Made by a program: the position numbers and the translations under genes. A stretch of DNA of 59,083 nucleotides, taken from Isochrysis galbana. Taxonomy: Eukaryota > Haptophyta > Isochrysidales > Isochrysidaceae. Under the pieces are notes generated by a model, which did no database searches, was not told the DNA's origin, and was given only the letters and a program-made list of their open reading frames with translations. The stretch covers positions 3,117,202 to 3,176,284 of the forward strand of contig CM030943.1 of NCBI GenBank assembly GCA_018136815.1. The letters are read 5' to 3'. Below are positions 48,463 through 58,812 of the stretch, piece after piece (position 1 is the stretch's first letter; each line of letters begins with the position of its first letter).

Positions 48463-50259
48463 ATGGGGTTGCCCGACCCAGTCCAGAATTTCATTCACCC
48501 GACTCCCGGTGGGGAGGAGGGCCAAAGCGCCGCGCTAGCCGCCGGTGCTGCTCGCGACGGAGTGGCTCAGAGCCCTCCGGCTCCGCTCGACTCGACAAGC
48601 ACGAAATCAAAGCTCACGTCCTCGGCCGCAGAGGAGGAACCCCTCAGGGAACCTTCTCTGCCCGCTGCAGCTTCTGTTCCCGAGGGGTTCCCGAGTGATC
48701 CCACGACCACTGAGGCTGCGCCAATGCCACCCATCACTCCGGCTGCTATCCCCATGATTGGCTCCGACCAGCTCGTGTCGGATGGCGAGCCTCCGTCCGC
48801 TGCCTTCGGCACCCACCGGGTGCAATTACAGTGGGCCATGGTGGAGCATGACCCTCTCCCACATGAGGCCAACTTCAGTGCCGCTGAGCTGGCCAATGAG
48901 GTGGAGGAAGGCCCCCTCCCTTTGATTCAGTTTGACCCACCTCCTCACCTTCGAGATGATGAGTCTGAGGTCGGTGAAGGGGAGGGGATCAGCTTCCGAA
49001 GCCCCGCCTACCGGGACTATGCCCCGCCGTCATCAAAAGGGGTCCTTGATCAAGAGATCACCCCGATCGAGACGGCCGCGGCGCGTCAGGATGCGGAAAT
49101 GGCAAGGCTTCAAGCGCAGACCAACACCCTAAAAGGGGCTGTGGAGCGCCTGCAGTCATCCCTTGCCGCGGCAGAGGCGAGGGAGGGGCTTCTCCGGGAT
49201 CAAGTTGAAGCAGGGTTCAAAGCCCTGACTCAGCTACTCCAAGCCCGCCAAGAGCCCGCTTCAAGTCCGTCCATGGATCGGACCGAGGCGGCTGCGGATT
49301 CTGCTAGGCCGGTTCAGAGGGAACCACCCATGGGCGAGCCTCCTGCTCTAGACCCAAAGGGCCACGCCTCTCCGGCTTCTAGGGTTCCACGGTCGGCGTA
49401 CCCGACCTCCAAATCGGAACCCCGCCGCCAGGATCAGAGCCTTTACCGGGGCCCGACCCCGATGGTGCCGTTCCGCCACCCTCGCGACCCCTGCCTTGCG
49501 GTGGGGATGGATGAGCGAGAGGCAGTTGTAAGCGAGTGGAAAAATCTCCTCGCCCTGCCCTCACGCGATCTGGCCGCCCTTTACCGCGACTCCGACGAGC
49601 ATGAGCTCGCTTCGACCACGGACATGGTCGCCGCCGTGCAGGCAGCCGTCCAAGCCACCGTGGCTGAAGCTCTTCGCGGACAGGGACACTCGCCTGCTTC
49701 GAAGCCTGATTATCGGGCTGCTGCACCGCCGGCAAGTTACCACTCCAACTCACCGTTGCCGGCTATACTAACCGATCCACCCGGTCGAAAGGGAGGCTCG
49801 TCTCGGCCGCCCAGCCGTCGCTGCGATCCGCCGGCGAACGGCCAAGGGCTACCGCCTGACTTGGGCGTATCCCGGTGGACGCCCGAGCTTTGGAATCGGG
49901 CCCGAGCCCGCTTCTGGGCCGTAGCAGGCTATGCCAAGCACCCAAGGGTCTCGGCGGCGCTAGCAAAGTGCCGACCGGCCGATAATTCAATGGAAACTCC
50001 ACGGACGGACGATATCAATAGGGGAATCACCGAATGGACGAACGAAAACGGCTGTGCCTTCTGCGCTTTCCGACCTCAAGCTCCTCCTGGCACTCCAGCC
50101 AGCGAAGCCTGGAAATATGGCACGGGAGACGGTGCTCACAACCCCGTCATCTGTCAGCCATATATCCGCTTTCTGTGTGAGGCTGGCTGCGGAGAGTGCG
50201 GATCGGACGAGCACATTCATAAGCTTCTTCGCTCGATGGTCCTGGTTAAGCCTCAGTAG
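48463..50259 (+). CDS. Gag-like ORF of the Ty3 element
   Basis: 598 codons starting MGLPDPVQNFIHPTPGGEEG, 138 bases after the LTR. Pro/Ser-rich N-terminal half, a coiled coil at about residues 200-262 (AEMARLQAQTNTLKGAVERL), then a region with QAAVQATVAEALRGQG and a folded end with NGCAFCAFRP and CEAGCGECGSDEHIHKL. There is no canonical CCHC knuckle; the last Cys/His group is only suggestive. The frame stops at TAG (50257-50259) but is otherwise open in the same phase to 51537, so this stop may be read through or be a mutation. Confidence 0.75.
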   Translation: MGLPDPVQNFIHPTPGGEEGQSAALAAGAARDGVAQSPPAPLDSTSTKSKLTSSAAEEEPLREPSLPAAASVPEGFPSDPTTTEAAPMPPITPAAIPMIGSDQLVSDGEPPSAAFGTHRVQLQWAMVEHDPLPHEANFSAAELANEVEEGPLPLIQFDPPPHLRDDESEVGEGEGISFRSPAYRDYAPPSSKGVLDQEITPIETAAARQDAEMARLQAQTNTLKGAVERLQSSLAAAEAREGLLRDQVEAGFKALTQLLQARQEPASSPSMDRTEAAADSARPVQREPPMGEPPALDPKGHASPASRVPRSAYPTSKSEPRRQDQSLYRGPTPMVPFRHPRDPCLAVGMDEREAVVSEWKNLLALPSRDLAALYRDSDEHELASTTDMVAAVQAAVQATVAEALRGQGHSPASKPDYRAAAPPASYHSNSPLPAILTDPPGRKGGSSRPPSRRCDPPANGQGLPPDLGVSRWTPELWNRARARFWAVAGYAKHPRVSAALAKCRPADNSMETPRTDDINRGITEWTNENGCAFCAFRPQAPPGTPASEAWKYGTGDGAHNPVICQPYIRFLCEAGCGECGSDEHIHKLLRSMVLVKPQ

Positions 50260-51537
50260 GGGTCCGGCGGGGTCCCCGTCCTTCAAACCCTGGCGGAGAA
50301 CATCGCGGGCGGTGGGCCCGAACGCCACCACCACCATCCCGATCCGATCCCTACGCCGCTTGGGGAGAAGAGCTGTCAACGCGGCGATTCTCCCCCTGTC
50401 TCTAGCTCTATTCAGTCCTCGACGGTGGGAGCCGCCTCGCCGGCTGAAGCCCCCGCCGAACGGCTATCTCGGAAGCCGGAGTCGACACTTGACCCGGGCT
50501 CCTGGAAACAGGTTTGCCCCGGAGATCGTCGCGACCCGACTCTCCGAAATTCGTGTACGTCTACAAGTTCTTCTATTACTTCGCACGCTATTAGGATGTT
50601 AGGGGCTGATTCTCGCACGCTGCCCCTCTTGGAGTCTGTTTCTACGGATACTATGCTGTCATCGGTTCCTTCTAACTCTCCTAGGTCTTTCGACGCATCT
50701 TCATCCCTGGATTCACCCCCCGACGGCCCTGCCCAAGGGGGTGGGCTAGGTAGATTCGACGCGTCTTCGGTCTCTTCGTTTCGTAAACGAACAGTTGTGA
50801 AGCCCTCGAGGGCTGTCGACTCGGTATCATCTTCTGCTCTAGGTTCTATGGATAGGTCCGACGTGGCCGCTGCCGCGTACGAAAACGTTGTTGCTGCTTT
50901 ACCTGTTTCTGCTCTTTCCCGGCGGGACCCCTCTGGAGACCTCTCTCCCAAGGGCCATAGCCGGAGCCGCTCTGCGGACGAATCGTCGTTGTCTACCGTA
51001 GGTTCTCGTGCTGTTGAGGCGGAGACTAGTGTCTCCTCTTCACCTCTCTCCCCGGTTCGTTATATTTCTCCGTCGTCGTGTTCATTCTCTCGTCTCGAAG
51101 TTGCACCCGTTCTCGTTTCTGATCTGGTTCCCGACCCGGAAGGGTCGGCTTCCGGAGTCAATGAAGATGAAGGTTCCAAGGGAGCTGCGGCTTTCCGCGC
51201 TCACGCCGTGGCCACCGCAGACTCGGGAGACGCAGGGGCCGTCGACTACGATCCCTCGTCGCGCACCATACGGACGCCGGCGTCTCCTCTTTCTCTCGGC
51301 TCTCCGGAGGATCCCCGTTCCAGGGATCGCCCGCCGGAGCCAACCCCCTTCAGGTCTAGCCCACCGAAACTCGAGGGCGACGACCTCCTTCCCCTGAATT
51401 CCAGTGGCTCGATCGGGAGCCGGGACGACGCCAGGCTCTCGAATCCGCCGCTAGAGTCTTCCTCGCCATGGCAAGCGCCGACGCGCCTTTCGTTGCCGTC
51501 GAAAATCCTCGAATGCACGCGGAAGCCTCTGCCTTAG
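50260..51537 (+). CDS. In-frame extension after gag stop, Ser-rich
   Basis: Same frame as gag, open for 426 codons after the single TAG. It is very Ser-rich (SSLDSPPDGPAQGGGLGRF, SVSSSPLSPVRYISPSSCSF) with no recognised domain, likely a linker between capsid and pol. It overlaps the pol frame by at least 70 bases (51468-51537), pol being in the -1 phase. Confidence 0.5.
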   Translation, partial: GSGGVPVLQTLAENIAGGGPERHHHHPDPIPTPLGEKSCQRGDSPPVSSSIQSSTVGAASPAEAPAERLSRKPESTLDPGSWKQVCPGDRRDPTLRNSCTSTSSSITSHAIRMLGADSRTLPLLESVSTDTMLSSVPSNSPRSFDASSSLDSPPDGPAQGGGLGRFDASSVSSFRKRTVVKPSRAVDSVSSSALGSMDRSDVAAAAYENVVAALPVSALSRRDPSGDLSPKGHSRSRSADESSLSTVGSRAVEAETSVSSSPLSPVRYISPSSCSFSRLEVAPVLVSDLVPDPEGSASGVNEDEGSKGAAAFRAHAVATADSGDAGAVDYDPSSRTIRTPASPLSLGSPEDPRSRDRPPEPTPFRSSPPKLEGDDLLPLNSSGSIGSRDDARLSNPPLESSSPWQAPTRLSLPSKILECTRKPLP

Positions 51538-54500
51538 TCGGGGGGTTGCGACCGCGGCAGTTTGTGCAGCCGTGGCAGCACGGCACGGGCCATCAAAAAG
51601 CAACTGGCCTGTACCTGACGGCTTCACTCCCGTCCTTGCAGCCTTCGAAGATTGTCGAGGGACGTCTATCCGCTATGGCGGATCTATCGCCGTCGCCCCA
51701 CCGTGGCGCCCTTCGCAGCCGCACCTACGTGGGCATTGCCGGTGCAATGGCGGCCCAGTGGATGCCGGTCTTGCGCCGTTATGCGCGCAAAGCCAAGGCG
51801 TCGCGTTCGCTCAACTTCACGGTGGACTGGGCAATTTCCCAAGCAGCTGCCAGCTTGAGAGAACGCCCCTCGCTTTGCTCGACCGGTTTCGAACTGGCTG
51901 AGCCGAGGACGGCTCTGGCTCGTTTCATGGAGGGGAGAGGCGAAGCAGCTTCTAGCTCTCACCTCACGCCTCCCAGCGGTTCGCCAGTGTCTGATTCGGT
52001 TGTCGTGATCCCGGACGCAGGCCCCGTTGCCGATGCTTCTCGCCTGCTTCATCAGGAGGACTCGGAAACAAACGTATCGCAAGACGAGGCCGAGGCGGAA
52101 GGAGACCGCTTCCTGCCGTGGGAGTGGCCCATAGAGGACCGCTCTACAACGCCAGGCCCTCCAAACACGGTGAAGAAGCGCCGCAGCAAGTGGCAGGTCT
52201 TCGACCGTGATGTAATTTCGGGGGTCCATCGGTGGCAGGATGTCACGCCTTCCATCGCCCAAGAAATCGCTGAGCAAGCGGCAGCTGCGGAGCCGTCGGA
52301 ACCTCCCATCTTGTCTCGACTGGGCTCTCAAGGCATCAATGCACTATCTCCGAGCGCCTCCTTCACGGCTGGCGACGAGGGAGTGGCCGAACTGACCAAT
52401 TCGTTCGTAGCCGAAAGGCCACTCGAAACCTGGGATGTCGGGCCCGACTCGGGAGAAGATGACACGCCCGAGATGCCAGAACACCGGAGCATGCAGACCC
52501 TCGAGACCAAGCCCTCCGACGCCGCCGAAGGAGAGGATACTCCACGGGCACTGTATTGCGATGGGGCTACCGCTAGGGGCCTCAGTGCGGCCGGATTTTC
52601 CGAGTTGTCGAAGCTTCCGAAGACAGACTTGCAGAAGTCCCTGGAGAAGGAATGGTCACGCCAAATGGATCAACCTCGGCATCCGACGGACCGTCGAGGG
52701 CTAGGCTATGATGGCGTGCCTAACCCCTCTAGTTCAGCAAAGGCATCCCCACGCTCCTCGATACCATTCGTGCCGCAGACGGTGGCCGCCGCTATCGAGC
52801 GAGTGCCCCACGTCGATGAATCATCTCCGTCCAGGCTAGCCTCCAATCCAACCACCCTGTCACCCGGAGCCGGAACCTCACTTCCGGTGGAATCTATCGC
52901 GGACACTCCGCCGCCGCTCTACCCTCGTCACTGCCTCTATGTCCGCGATCTCGTGGTCTGCCGTGCCGATGGCGACCGCGCAGCTCAAGGGTTCGTTCTC
53001 CCGGACGTTGCCCTCACGGTGAACAGCACCCTGGCTGACACTGGAGCGGGCCCGTCAGTAATCACCACTGCCCTGCTTGATCGACTACCTGAAGACGCCT
53101 GCGTCGAACGCGTATCGGACGCTACCGTCCCCAACCTACATGGGCCGGACGGCCTTCCTCTCATCACTAGGGGCCGGGCTAGCCTCGTCTTCTCCTTGTC
53201 CGGTCGCCTCTTCCGTCATTCGTTCGCGGTCATCGAAGGAAACCCGATGCTTCTGTTCGGGAACGATTTTTTGGCCGCCCACTCCGCTACCATTTCTCTC
53301 GACGCCGCGAGCTCGGAGGGAAGCCTCCGCCTCCGTCCGGCCTCTGGCGATTCAGAAGACTCTTCAAGAGTCCTTTCCGAATGTGTAGTCAGAGTTTCCA
53401 CGGCGCCGCCCCCAGTCGCGGACGCCGGCTTCGTCGGAGCTATCTCGATGTCACCCGGTCAGCCGCTGACTGTCGACTTTCTGGAGAGGTCGACGGCAAC
53501 ACGAGAGATCCCGGCCGGATCGGAGGGTGAGGCTGCTGCTGATGCTAGACAGCCACTCTATACACCTCTCTTTGAGTCAGCCGACGAGTTTGCGGCCAAA
53601 GCTCCGGCGTCTACCTCGTCCGAATATCTTCTCTACACGGAGCAAGCGGTGACGATTCCTGCCTTCCACCGCGCAACCATCTGGGTCAGGGTTCCGCTAG
53701 CTCTCCGAGATCATTCGGACTGCGCGATGCTAGTCGACCGCCTACCAAATCGCGAGGCTCTCGATTCGTCTCCTCTCGTAATGCCCACGGTGGTCACGCC
53801 CACGGACGATCATCGCATCGCGGTGACGATCGTCCACACCGGAGTCGATGCGCTGACCCTGCCGTCTCTGCATCCGATAGCTTCGCTCCAGGTGCGTTTC
53901 AAGTTGCACCGGGGCTGGACTCCGAATGGAAGCGAGGGGGATGGTGACCCTGTCACCGCGCTGAGCGAGGAGCAACGATCTCTACTCGACTCAGCCACCA
54001 TCGATCCAGACCGGCTTCTTTCCGACGATCAACGAGAAGAAGTACGCCAACTCTTGGCCCGGCGCATCAAAGCTTTCGCGTTGCACCCGGGGGCTCCAAA
54101 CCATACGCACGTTCTCGAGGTGGAGTTGCCACTCAACCCCGGCGCTGTTCCTCACCGGCACGCTCCGTCTAGAGTGGGCCGCGCAGGCGAGCTCATCATA
54201 GAAGAGGAGGTAGCCAAGATGGAAGCCGCCGGCATTATTCGCAAGTCAAATTCGGCTTGGGCTTCCCGAGTAGTCCTGGTCAGCAAGAAAGATGGCTCCG
54301 TTCGATTCTGCGTGGACTACCGCGACACTAACGCCAAGCTACGCGTCGAGGATAGCCCTCTACCCCTCATTGTAGAGGCTATTGATAGGCTAGCGTCCGG
54401 CCAAGGGCCGCTCAGTTCTCTCTTTTTATGTACTCTCGATTTAGCCTCTGGTTTTTGGGGCATCCCGATCAAAGAATCGCACAAACATATCACCGCTTTC

Positions 54501-55991
54501 ACCACCCACCGCGGCAAATACGAGTTCAACTTTCTACCGTTCGGCATCCAATCAGGTCCCTCCTACATGTGCCGCTTGATGGACATCGTTCTCGGTGCGC
54601 TAGCGTGGGAGATCTGCATGCCTTACCTCGATGATGTGGGCATCTGGTCAACGGGCGTGGGTCCTTCCGAAGAGGCCAGGGCACAGGCTTCGTTCGAGCA
54701 AATGCTTCACCGGCTAGACCTCGTTCTCGAACGGCTAGAGTGGGCCGGTCTGACCTGCAAGATGTCCAAGTGTGTCTTCTTTGCCACCTCTACGGAGTAC
54801 CTCGGTCACGTTGTCTCGAGGGAAGGTCTCAAGATGGACCCGAAGAAGGTCGCAGCTGTCGCCGACATCGACCCGTCATCCATCAACTCCTTGGAAGCGG
54901 TTCGATCTTTCCTCGGCCTTTGCTCCTACTATCGTCGATTCATTCGCCAATTCGCCGCTAAGGCTGCTCCTCTCACTGCCCTCACGCGGAAGGGCTGCGA
55001 CGTGGCAAAGGAGTCCCAGTCCGAGGAGTGTCGCCGAGCTATCCAAGAGCTCAAGACAGCGATCACCTCGGAGCCCGTCTTGACTCCACCCAGGGATGAT
55101 CGGCCCTTCATCGTCAAGACCGATGGGGCTAGCAAGTTGGGTATCGCCGGCATCCTCTCGCAGCTAGGAGACGATAACCGTGAACGAGTCGTTGGGTACT
55201 ACGCTCGCAGTCTCACCTCGGCCGAACGCCATTGGACGGTGACCGAGATTGAGCTCTTGGCTGCCCTGGAATCAATCCGAAATTGGCGACCCTACCTTTG
55301 GGGGCGTCGGTTCAAGTTAGTCGTTGACCACTCTGCGCTGCGATGGCTGCATACCATGAAGGATCAAGTAGCCGGTGGGCCAGCCTCTCGGCTGACTCGG
55401 TGGGCTCTCAAGTTGGCTGAGTACCGGTTCGATGTCGAACATAAACCAGGAGCTGTTCATCAGGATGCTGACGGGCTGTCCCGGCTAGCATCCCTGGAGC
55501 CGGAACACGAAGACGAACCACTCGCCGGCCCAGCGTCGTTAGCGGTACGTGAGCCTGGCTCAGAGTCTCTAGCCGAGCATGAACGGTCTCATCCGGTGGC
55601 TGCCATCACGCGCTCCGTAGCTACGGCGCGAGGGCTTCAAGCTTTGGATCGATCTCGTCGTCGAGCCTCCGATTCCGGGCCCGCCATCCAGTCCAGTTAT
55701 TTGGCCCCGCGTACGCCGACTTCCGAAGAGATGAAAGCGGCCCTGGCGGAAGATCCGTTCGTAGAGCCACTCCTGGGCTCAGGAGAGACGGCCAACCACG
55801 AGCCATCAGGCCAAGGGTCGCCTCCGCCAGCCGCCGCCTCAGGCCCATTGTCGAAGATGATTCGTGTTCCAGTCCTGTCGCTCCCGCTCCCGCTCCCGCT
55901 CAGCCATCCAAGATGTTTCGCCGTTTCGTCGTTCACGATGGGCTCGTCTACTATCGCACCGTTCCTGACTCCACCGACCCGGACTCGCTAG
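51468..55991 (+). CDS. Pol: protease, reverse transcriptase, RNase H
   Basis: An uninterrupted 1507-codon frame. Residues 1-480 are a linker of low complexity. A retropepsin has DTGAGPSVI from residue 524. The RT palm has FCVDYRD, LDLASGFWGIPI and YLDDV (1053-1057), the two catalytic Asp being in YLDD. The RNase H has VKTDGASKLGIAG (Asp1219), TVTEIELLAA and VDHSALRW. Domain order protease-RT-RNaseH with integrase after it defines Ty3/gypsy (Metaviridae). The frame leaves the coding phase near 55905 and the integrase continues in another phase, so the natural polyprotein is longer than this frame. The ATG at 51468 may be used, or pol may be reached by a -1 shift from the preceding frame. Confidence 0.93.
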   Translation: MASADAPFVAVENPRMHAEASALVGGLRPRQFVQPWQHGTGHQKATGLYLTASLPSLQPSKIVEGRLSAMADLSPSPHRGALRSRTYVGIAGAMAAQWMPVLRRYARKAKASRSLNFTVDWAISQAAASLRERPSLCSTGFELAEPRTALARFMEGRGEAASSSHLTPPSGSPVSDSVVVIPDAGPVADASRLLHQEDSETNVSQDEAEAEGDRFLPWEWPIEDRSTTPGPPNTVKKRRSKWQVFDRDVISGVHRWQDVTPSIAQEIAEQAAAAEPSEPPILSRLGSQGINALSPSASFTAGDEGVAELTNSFVAERPLETWDVGPDSGEDDTPEMPEHRSMQTLETKPSDAAEGEDTPRALYCDGATARGLSAAGFSELSKLPKTDLQKSLEKEWSRQMDQPRHPTDRRGLGYDGVPNPSSSAKASPRSSIPFVPQTVAAAIERVPHVDESSPSRLASNPTTLSPGAGTSLPVESIADTPPPLYPRHCLYVRDLVVCRADGDRAAQGFVLPDVALTVNSTLADTGAGPSVITTALLDRLPEDACVERVSDATVPNLHGPDGLPLITRGRASLVFSLSGRLFRHSFAVIEGNPMLLFGNDFLAAHSATISLDAASSEGSLRLRPASGDSEDSSRVLSECVVRVSTAPPPVADAGFVGAISMSPGQPLTVDFLERSTATREIPAGSEGEAAADARQPLYTPLFESADEFAAKAPASTSSEYLLYTEQAVTIPAFHRATIWVRVPLALRDHSDCAMLVDRLPNREALDSSPLVMPTVVTPTDDHRIAVTIVHTGVDALTLPSLHPIASLQVRFKLHRGWTPNGSEGDGDPVTALSEEQRSLLDSATIDPDRLLSDDQREEVRQLLARRIKAFALHPGAPNHTHVLEVELPLNPGAVPHRHAPSRVGRAGELIIEEEVAKMEAAGIIRKSNSAWASRVVLVSKKDGSVRFCVDYRDTNAKLRVEDSPLPLIVEAIDRLASGQGPLSSLFLCTLDLASGFWGIPIKESHKHITAFTTHRGKYEFNFLPFGIQSGPSYMCRLMDIVLGALAWEICMPYLDDVGIWSTGVGPSEEARAQASFEQMLHRLDLVLERLEWAGLTCKMSKCVFFATSTEYLGHVVSREGLKMDPKKVAAVADIDPSSINSLEAVRSFLGLCSYYRRFIRQFAAKAAPLTALTRKGCDVAKESQSEECRRAIQELKTAITSEPVLTPPRDDRPFIVKTDGASKLGIAGILSQLGDDNRERVVGYYARSLTSAERHWTVTEIELLAALESIRNWRPYLWGRRFKLVVDHSALRWLHTMKDQVAGGPASRLTRWALKLAEYRFDVEHKPGAVHQDADGLSRLASLEPEHEDEPLAGPASLAVREPGSESLAEHERSHPVAAITRSVATARGLQALDRSRRRASDSGPAIQSSYLAPRTPTSEEMKAALAEDPFVEPLLGSGETANHEPSGQGSPPPAAASGPLSKMIRVPVLSLPLPLPLSHPRCFAVSSFTMGSSTIAPFLTPPTRTR

Positions 55992-57400
55992 TGCTCTATG
56001 TTCCGCCCTCGTTGCGGTCTCGCTACCTTTTTGCCTACCACGATCGCTCCGGTCACCTTGGAGTTTCTCGTATGTCGGTCTTCTTCGTACTCGGGTATAC
56101 TGGCCGGGCATGTCTTCCGACGTTGCATCCTACGTCCGGGAATGCCACGAGTGCACCCTCGCCAAGCCGCTACCTAGGGCTCTAGCGTCGCCCTCCGGTC
56201 TCTCCGTGGGTACCTACCCCTTTGATGTGGTCTACTGCGACGTGCTCTCACTGGCTCCCACTCACAACTTCGTGCCTGGAGTCTCGGGTTACGACAAGCT
56301 GGTCGTCTTCATCGACTCGCTCACTCGATGGATTGAGGCTGAGCCTTCGAATGGGGATCCTTCGTCGGAGGTGGCCTTGGACATGTTCATCCGCTTGATT
56401 GTGACGCGTTATGGAGTCCCTAGGCAGCTTCGGACCGACGCCGGTTCGAATCTTTGTTCGGTTCTTGTTTCGCGTATTCTGGAGCTCACCGGGGACTGAT
56501 TTGTCGAGTACAGAGCCGTATCGACATGAGGGTGTAGGCTTCGTCGAACGCGCTCAGCAAACGCTCATTCGTTTGATGCGCGCCTCGAACGAGGGTGGCG
56601 GTCATTGGGTCGACCATTTGCCGTTCCTACTCCTCTCGTTGAGGGCTTCTTCCGGTCGTGTTACCTCCCGGTCTCCAGCGTCTTTGATCTTTGGGCGTGA
56701 GCTGCGTCTGCCCGCTCAACTCTCTGATCCGAAGTCTGTTTCGCCAACTGCTCTCGAGGCGGCGTCCGCCGACGTTCGCTCGTACGCATCCAGGCTCAAT
56801 GCGAGCCTCCGCCTCTCTTGGTCCAGCGCTCTCGAGGCTACCCTAGCGCTCAGGCTGAGTCAGTCCGTGACGCTACCATCAAGTCTCAAAGACCAGCTCG
56901 TTTCGAACCTGGGGATCGCGTCTGCATGCGATTACCAGGCCATGCCAACAAGTTGCAATTCATCTACTCGGGTCCCTACCGCGTCGTAGAGGCTCTGTCC
57001 GACACTAGGTACCGACTCCGTGATCTGGAGAACCGGTTAGTCAAGGAGGAGGTGCACATCTCGAACCTCCGGCCGTATCATACTTTCGTTGATGAAGAGC
57101 CGCTGGCTGACGACGAGTACATCGTTGAGAAGTTGCTCGATCGTCGTAGCCATGGCGATTCTATCGAGTACCTCGTGAAGTGGCGTGGCTATTCTTTCGA
57201 GAAGCCACTGGGAGCCTCGTTCCGAGTTGCTCGCCGTCGTTGTTCTGATTGCTTGATGATTATGATCGCTCCGTCGAAGAGACTTGTCCAGAAGATGTTG
57301 AGTCCCCGGAAGCAACTTCTTTCGTCGGCCAGGAATACTCCTCTTCCTCCCGTTCTCGATGCGCCGTCTTCGCGCACTCGATCCAGGCTCCATTCTCGTT
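55905..57400 (+). pseudogene. Integrase and chromodomain, frame broken
   Basis: The HHCC zinc-binding part (YHDRSGHLG, then CHECTLAK), the catalytic core (YCDVLSL, IDSLTRWIEAE, LRTDAGSN, then the Glu in FVERAQQTL), a GPY/F-type segment (SGPYRVVEALSD) and a chromodomain (DEYIVEKLLDRR, YLVKWRGYSFEK) are all present in the right order. They fall in successive different frames, with changes near 55905, 56100, 56490, 56820-56900 and 57210. The chromodomain marks it as a chromovirus, the group that targets chromatin. Either the copy is decayed or the assembly consensus has single-base errors here; the RT frame just upstream is intact. Confidence 0.85.
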
Positions 57401-57402
57401 GA

Positions 57403-57777
57403 TCATGTCTTGGGTAGGGACCCGTCCCTCTAGGCTAGCCCACGCCTCGGCTAGGGCTCCGAGTTCAAGTTTCCGTCCGAGCGAATCATGGAGGTGCTGA
57501 ACGCGTGCTGCCTGCGCTCTCACCGGCGCAACACCCGAGCAAAGCTCCTGTAAAGGGAGAAGTGGGTGGGGCAGTGCGTACGAAAGAGGCCGCGCGTTAA
57601 GCCGCCGATTTCGTGCTCGCTTTGGATCCAAAGGGTGTTCTTGTCTCCACGTTTGCTCGCTATGTTCCGTTGGTTTTGTCCGATTCTGACCTCTGGTCAG
57701 CTCAGGTTCCAGTTCCAGGTCTCTGTTTCCAGGTTCACCGCTCGACATCGGGAGACGTCTCGATCTTAGTCGGGGGG
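57403..57777. other. Region between pol and 3' LTR, with polypurine tract
   Basis: No gene. The last bases before the LTR, AGTCGGGGGG (57768-57777), are the likely polypurine tract for plus-strand priming, directly followed by TGTCGCATTC. Confidence 0.65.
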
Positions 57778-58812
57778 TGTCGCATTCATCCTAGATGATG
57801 CGATTTCCAGGCTCTTGTTTCAGGTCCTTCGCCGTGCGGCCACACGGTGAAGCTCAGGTACATCTAGGTTGGTAGGGTTCGTCCCTAGCGATTAGAATTC
57901 GAGTTCTGTTTCTTCTTCTAGCCTGTTTGTCAGGTCTAGATTCCAGGTTTCCTCCTTTCGGGTAATCTTGACCCAAAGGAGCCAGGTCGCCTGTCACTCG
58001 CTGCGCGCTTGTTCAGGCTCTCGAGTTACCTTGTGAAGGCTTGTTTAGCTTCTTGCAAGGCTTGTGTTCTTGTTGGGTTCCGGTTCTTTCTTGGGACCTG
58101 TGACTTTCGTGGTGTCCAGGCTGTTTTCGTAGGTTCTGCTTGGCCTGGTTAGGGTTTCGTTGCCTTCCCGCGTTCGGCGTTTGGCGTTGGCGTTCGGAAA
58201 TTCTCTCTACATTCCTAGGTCCGCTACCTTTGGTTGTAGGTCCTTGCTTCTTTCTTCTCGGTCAAGGTTTTGGGCGAGCGAGTCGGTTGCTCTATCGCTC
58301 GAGATTTGAGGTTTAATTTGCCCATCTCCCTTGGAGATCGGTGTAGGTTCGCTTCCTAGGTGAGGGAATCTTTCCCTTGATGCAAGTTACATGCAAGCCT
58401 TGGCCCCTTTGGTGTTTCTTCCCCTTGGTTGCTACTCAGGGTTGTTCGTTAGAAGCGTCTAGAAGGTTCACGCTCAACGGCAAGATTTATTCGGTCGTGA
58501 AGATATCTCGTTGCGATCTGTATCCAAAGTGATCGCCGTGGTCGCGCGACAGGACGCTCCCCTTCGGACTCTCCGCTACGTGGGAAGTTACAACGGAGAC
58601 ACGCTCCGGCCGTCGCTGCGGAGTCTCTCTCTCTCTCTCGCTCTCTCTCTCCGTCTCTCGCGACGTGTTTGAGTTATCGGTGATTTGGGGTCGCGGTTGC
58701 TTGATAATTTGCTTGGTTTGGGTGAATGATTCCGGTGTGTTCGTGAGTCGGTGTATCCTGTTGTTCTCAGCTCGTTGTCCGTCGTTGTTCGCTGCGTCGC
58801 TGCACTCAAGCA
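57778..58812 (+). mobile_element. 3' LTR (shared with a second copy)
   Basis: Same start and end words as the 5' LTR, 1035 bases. It differs mainly by single-base deletions scattered between 57880 and 58400 (for example GTTCTTGTT for GTTTCTTGTT, and CCTGTGACT for CCTGCTGACT) and few substitutions. After its end the sequence continues with the same leader as at 48326. Confidence 0.9.
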
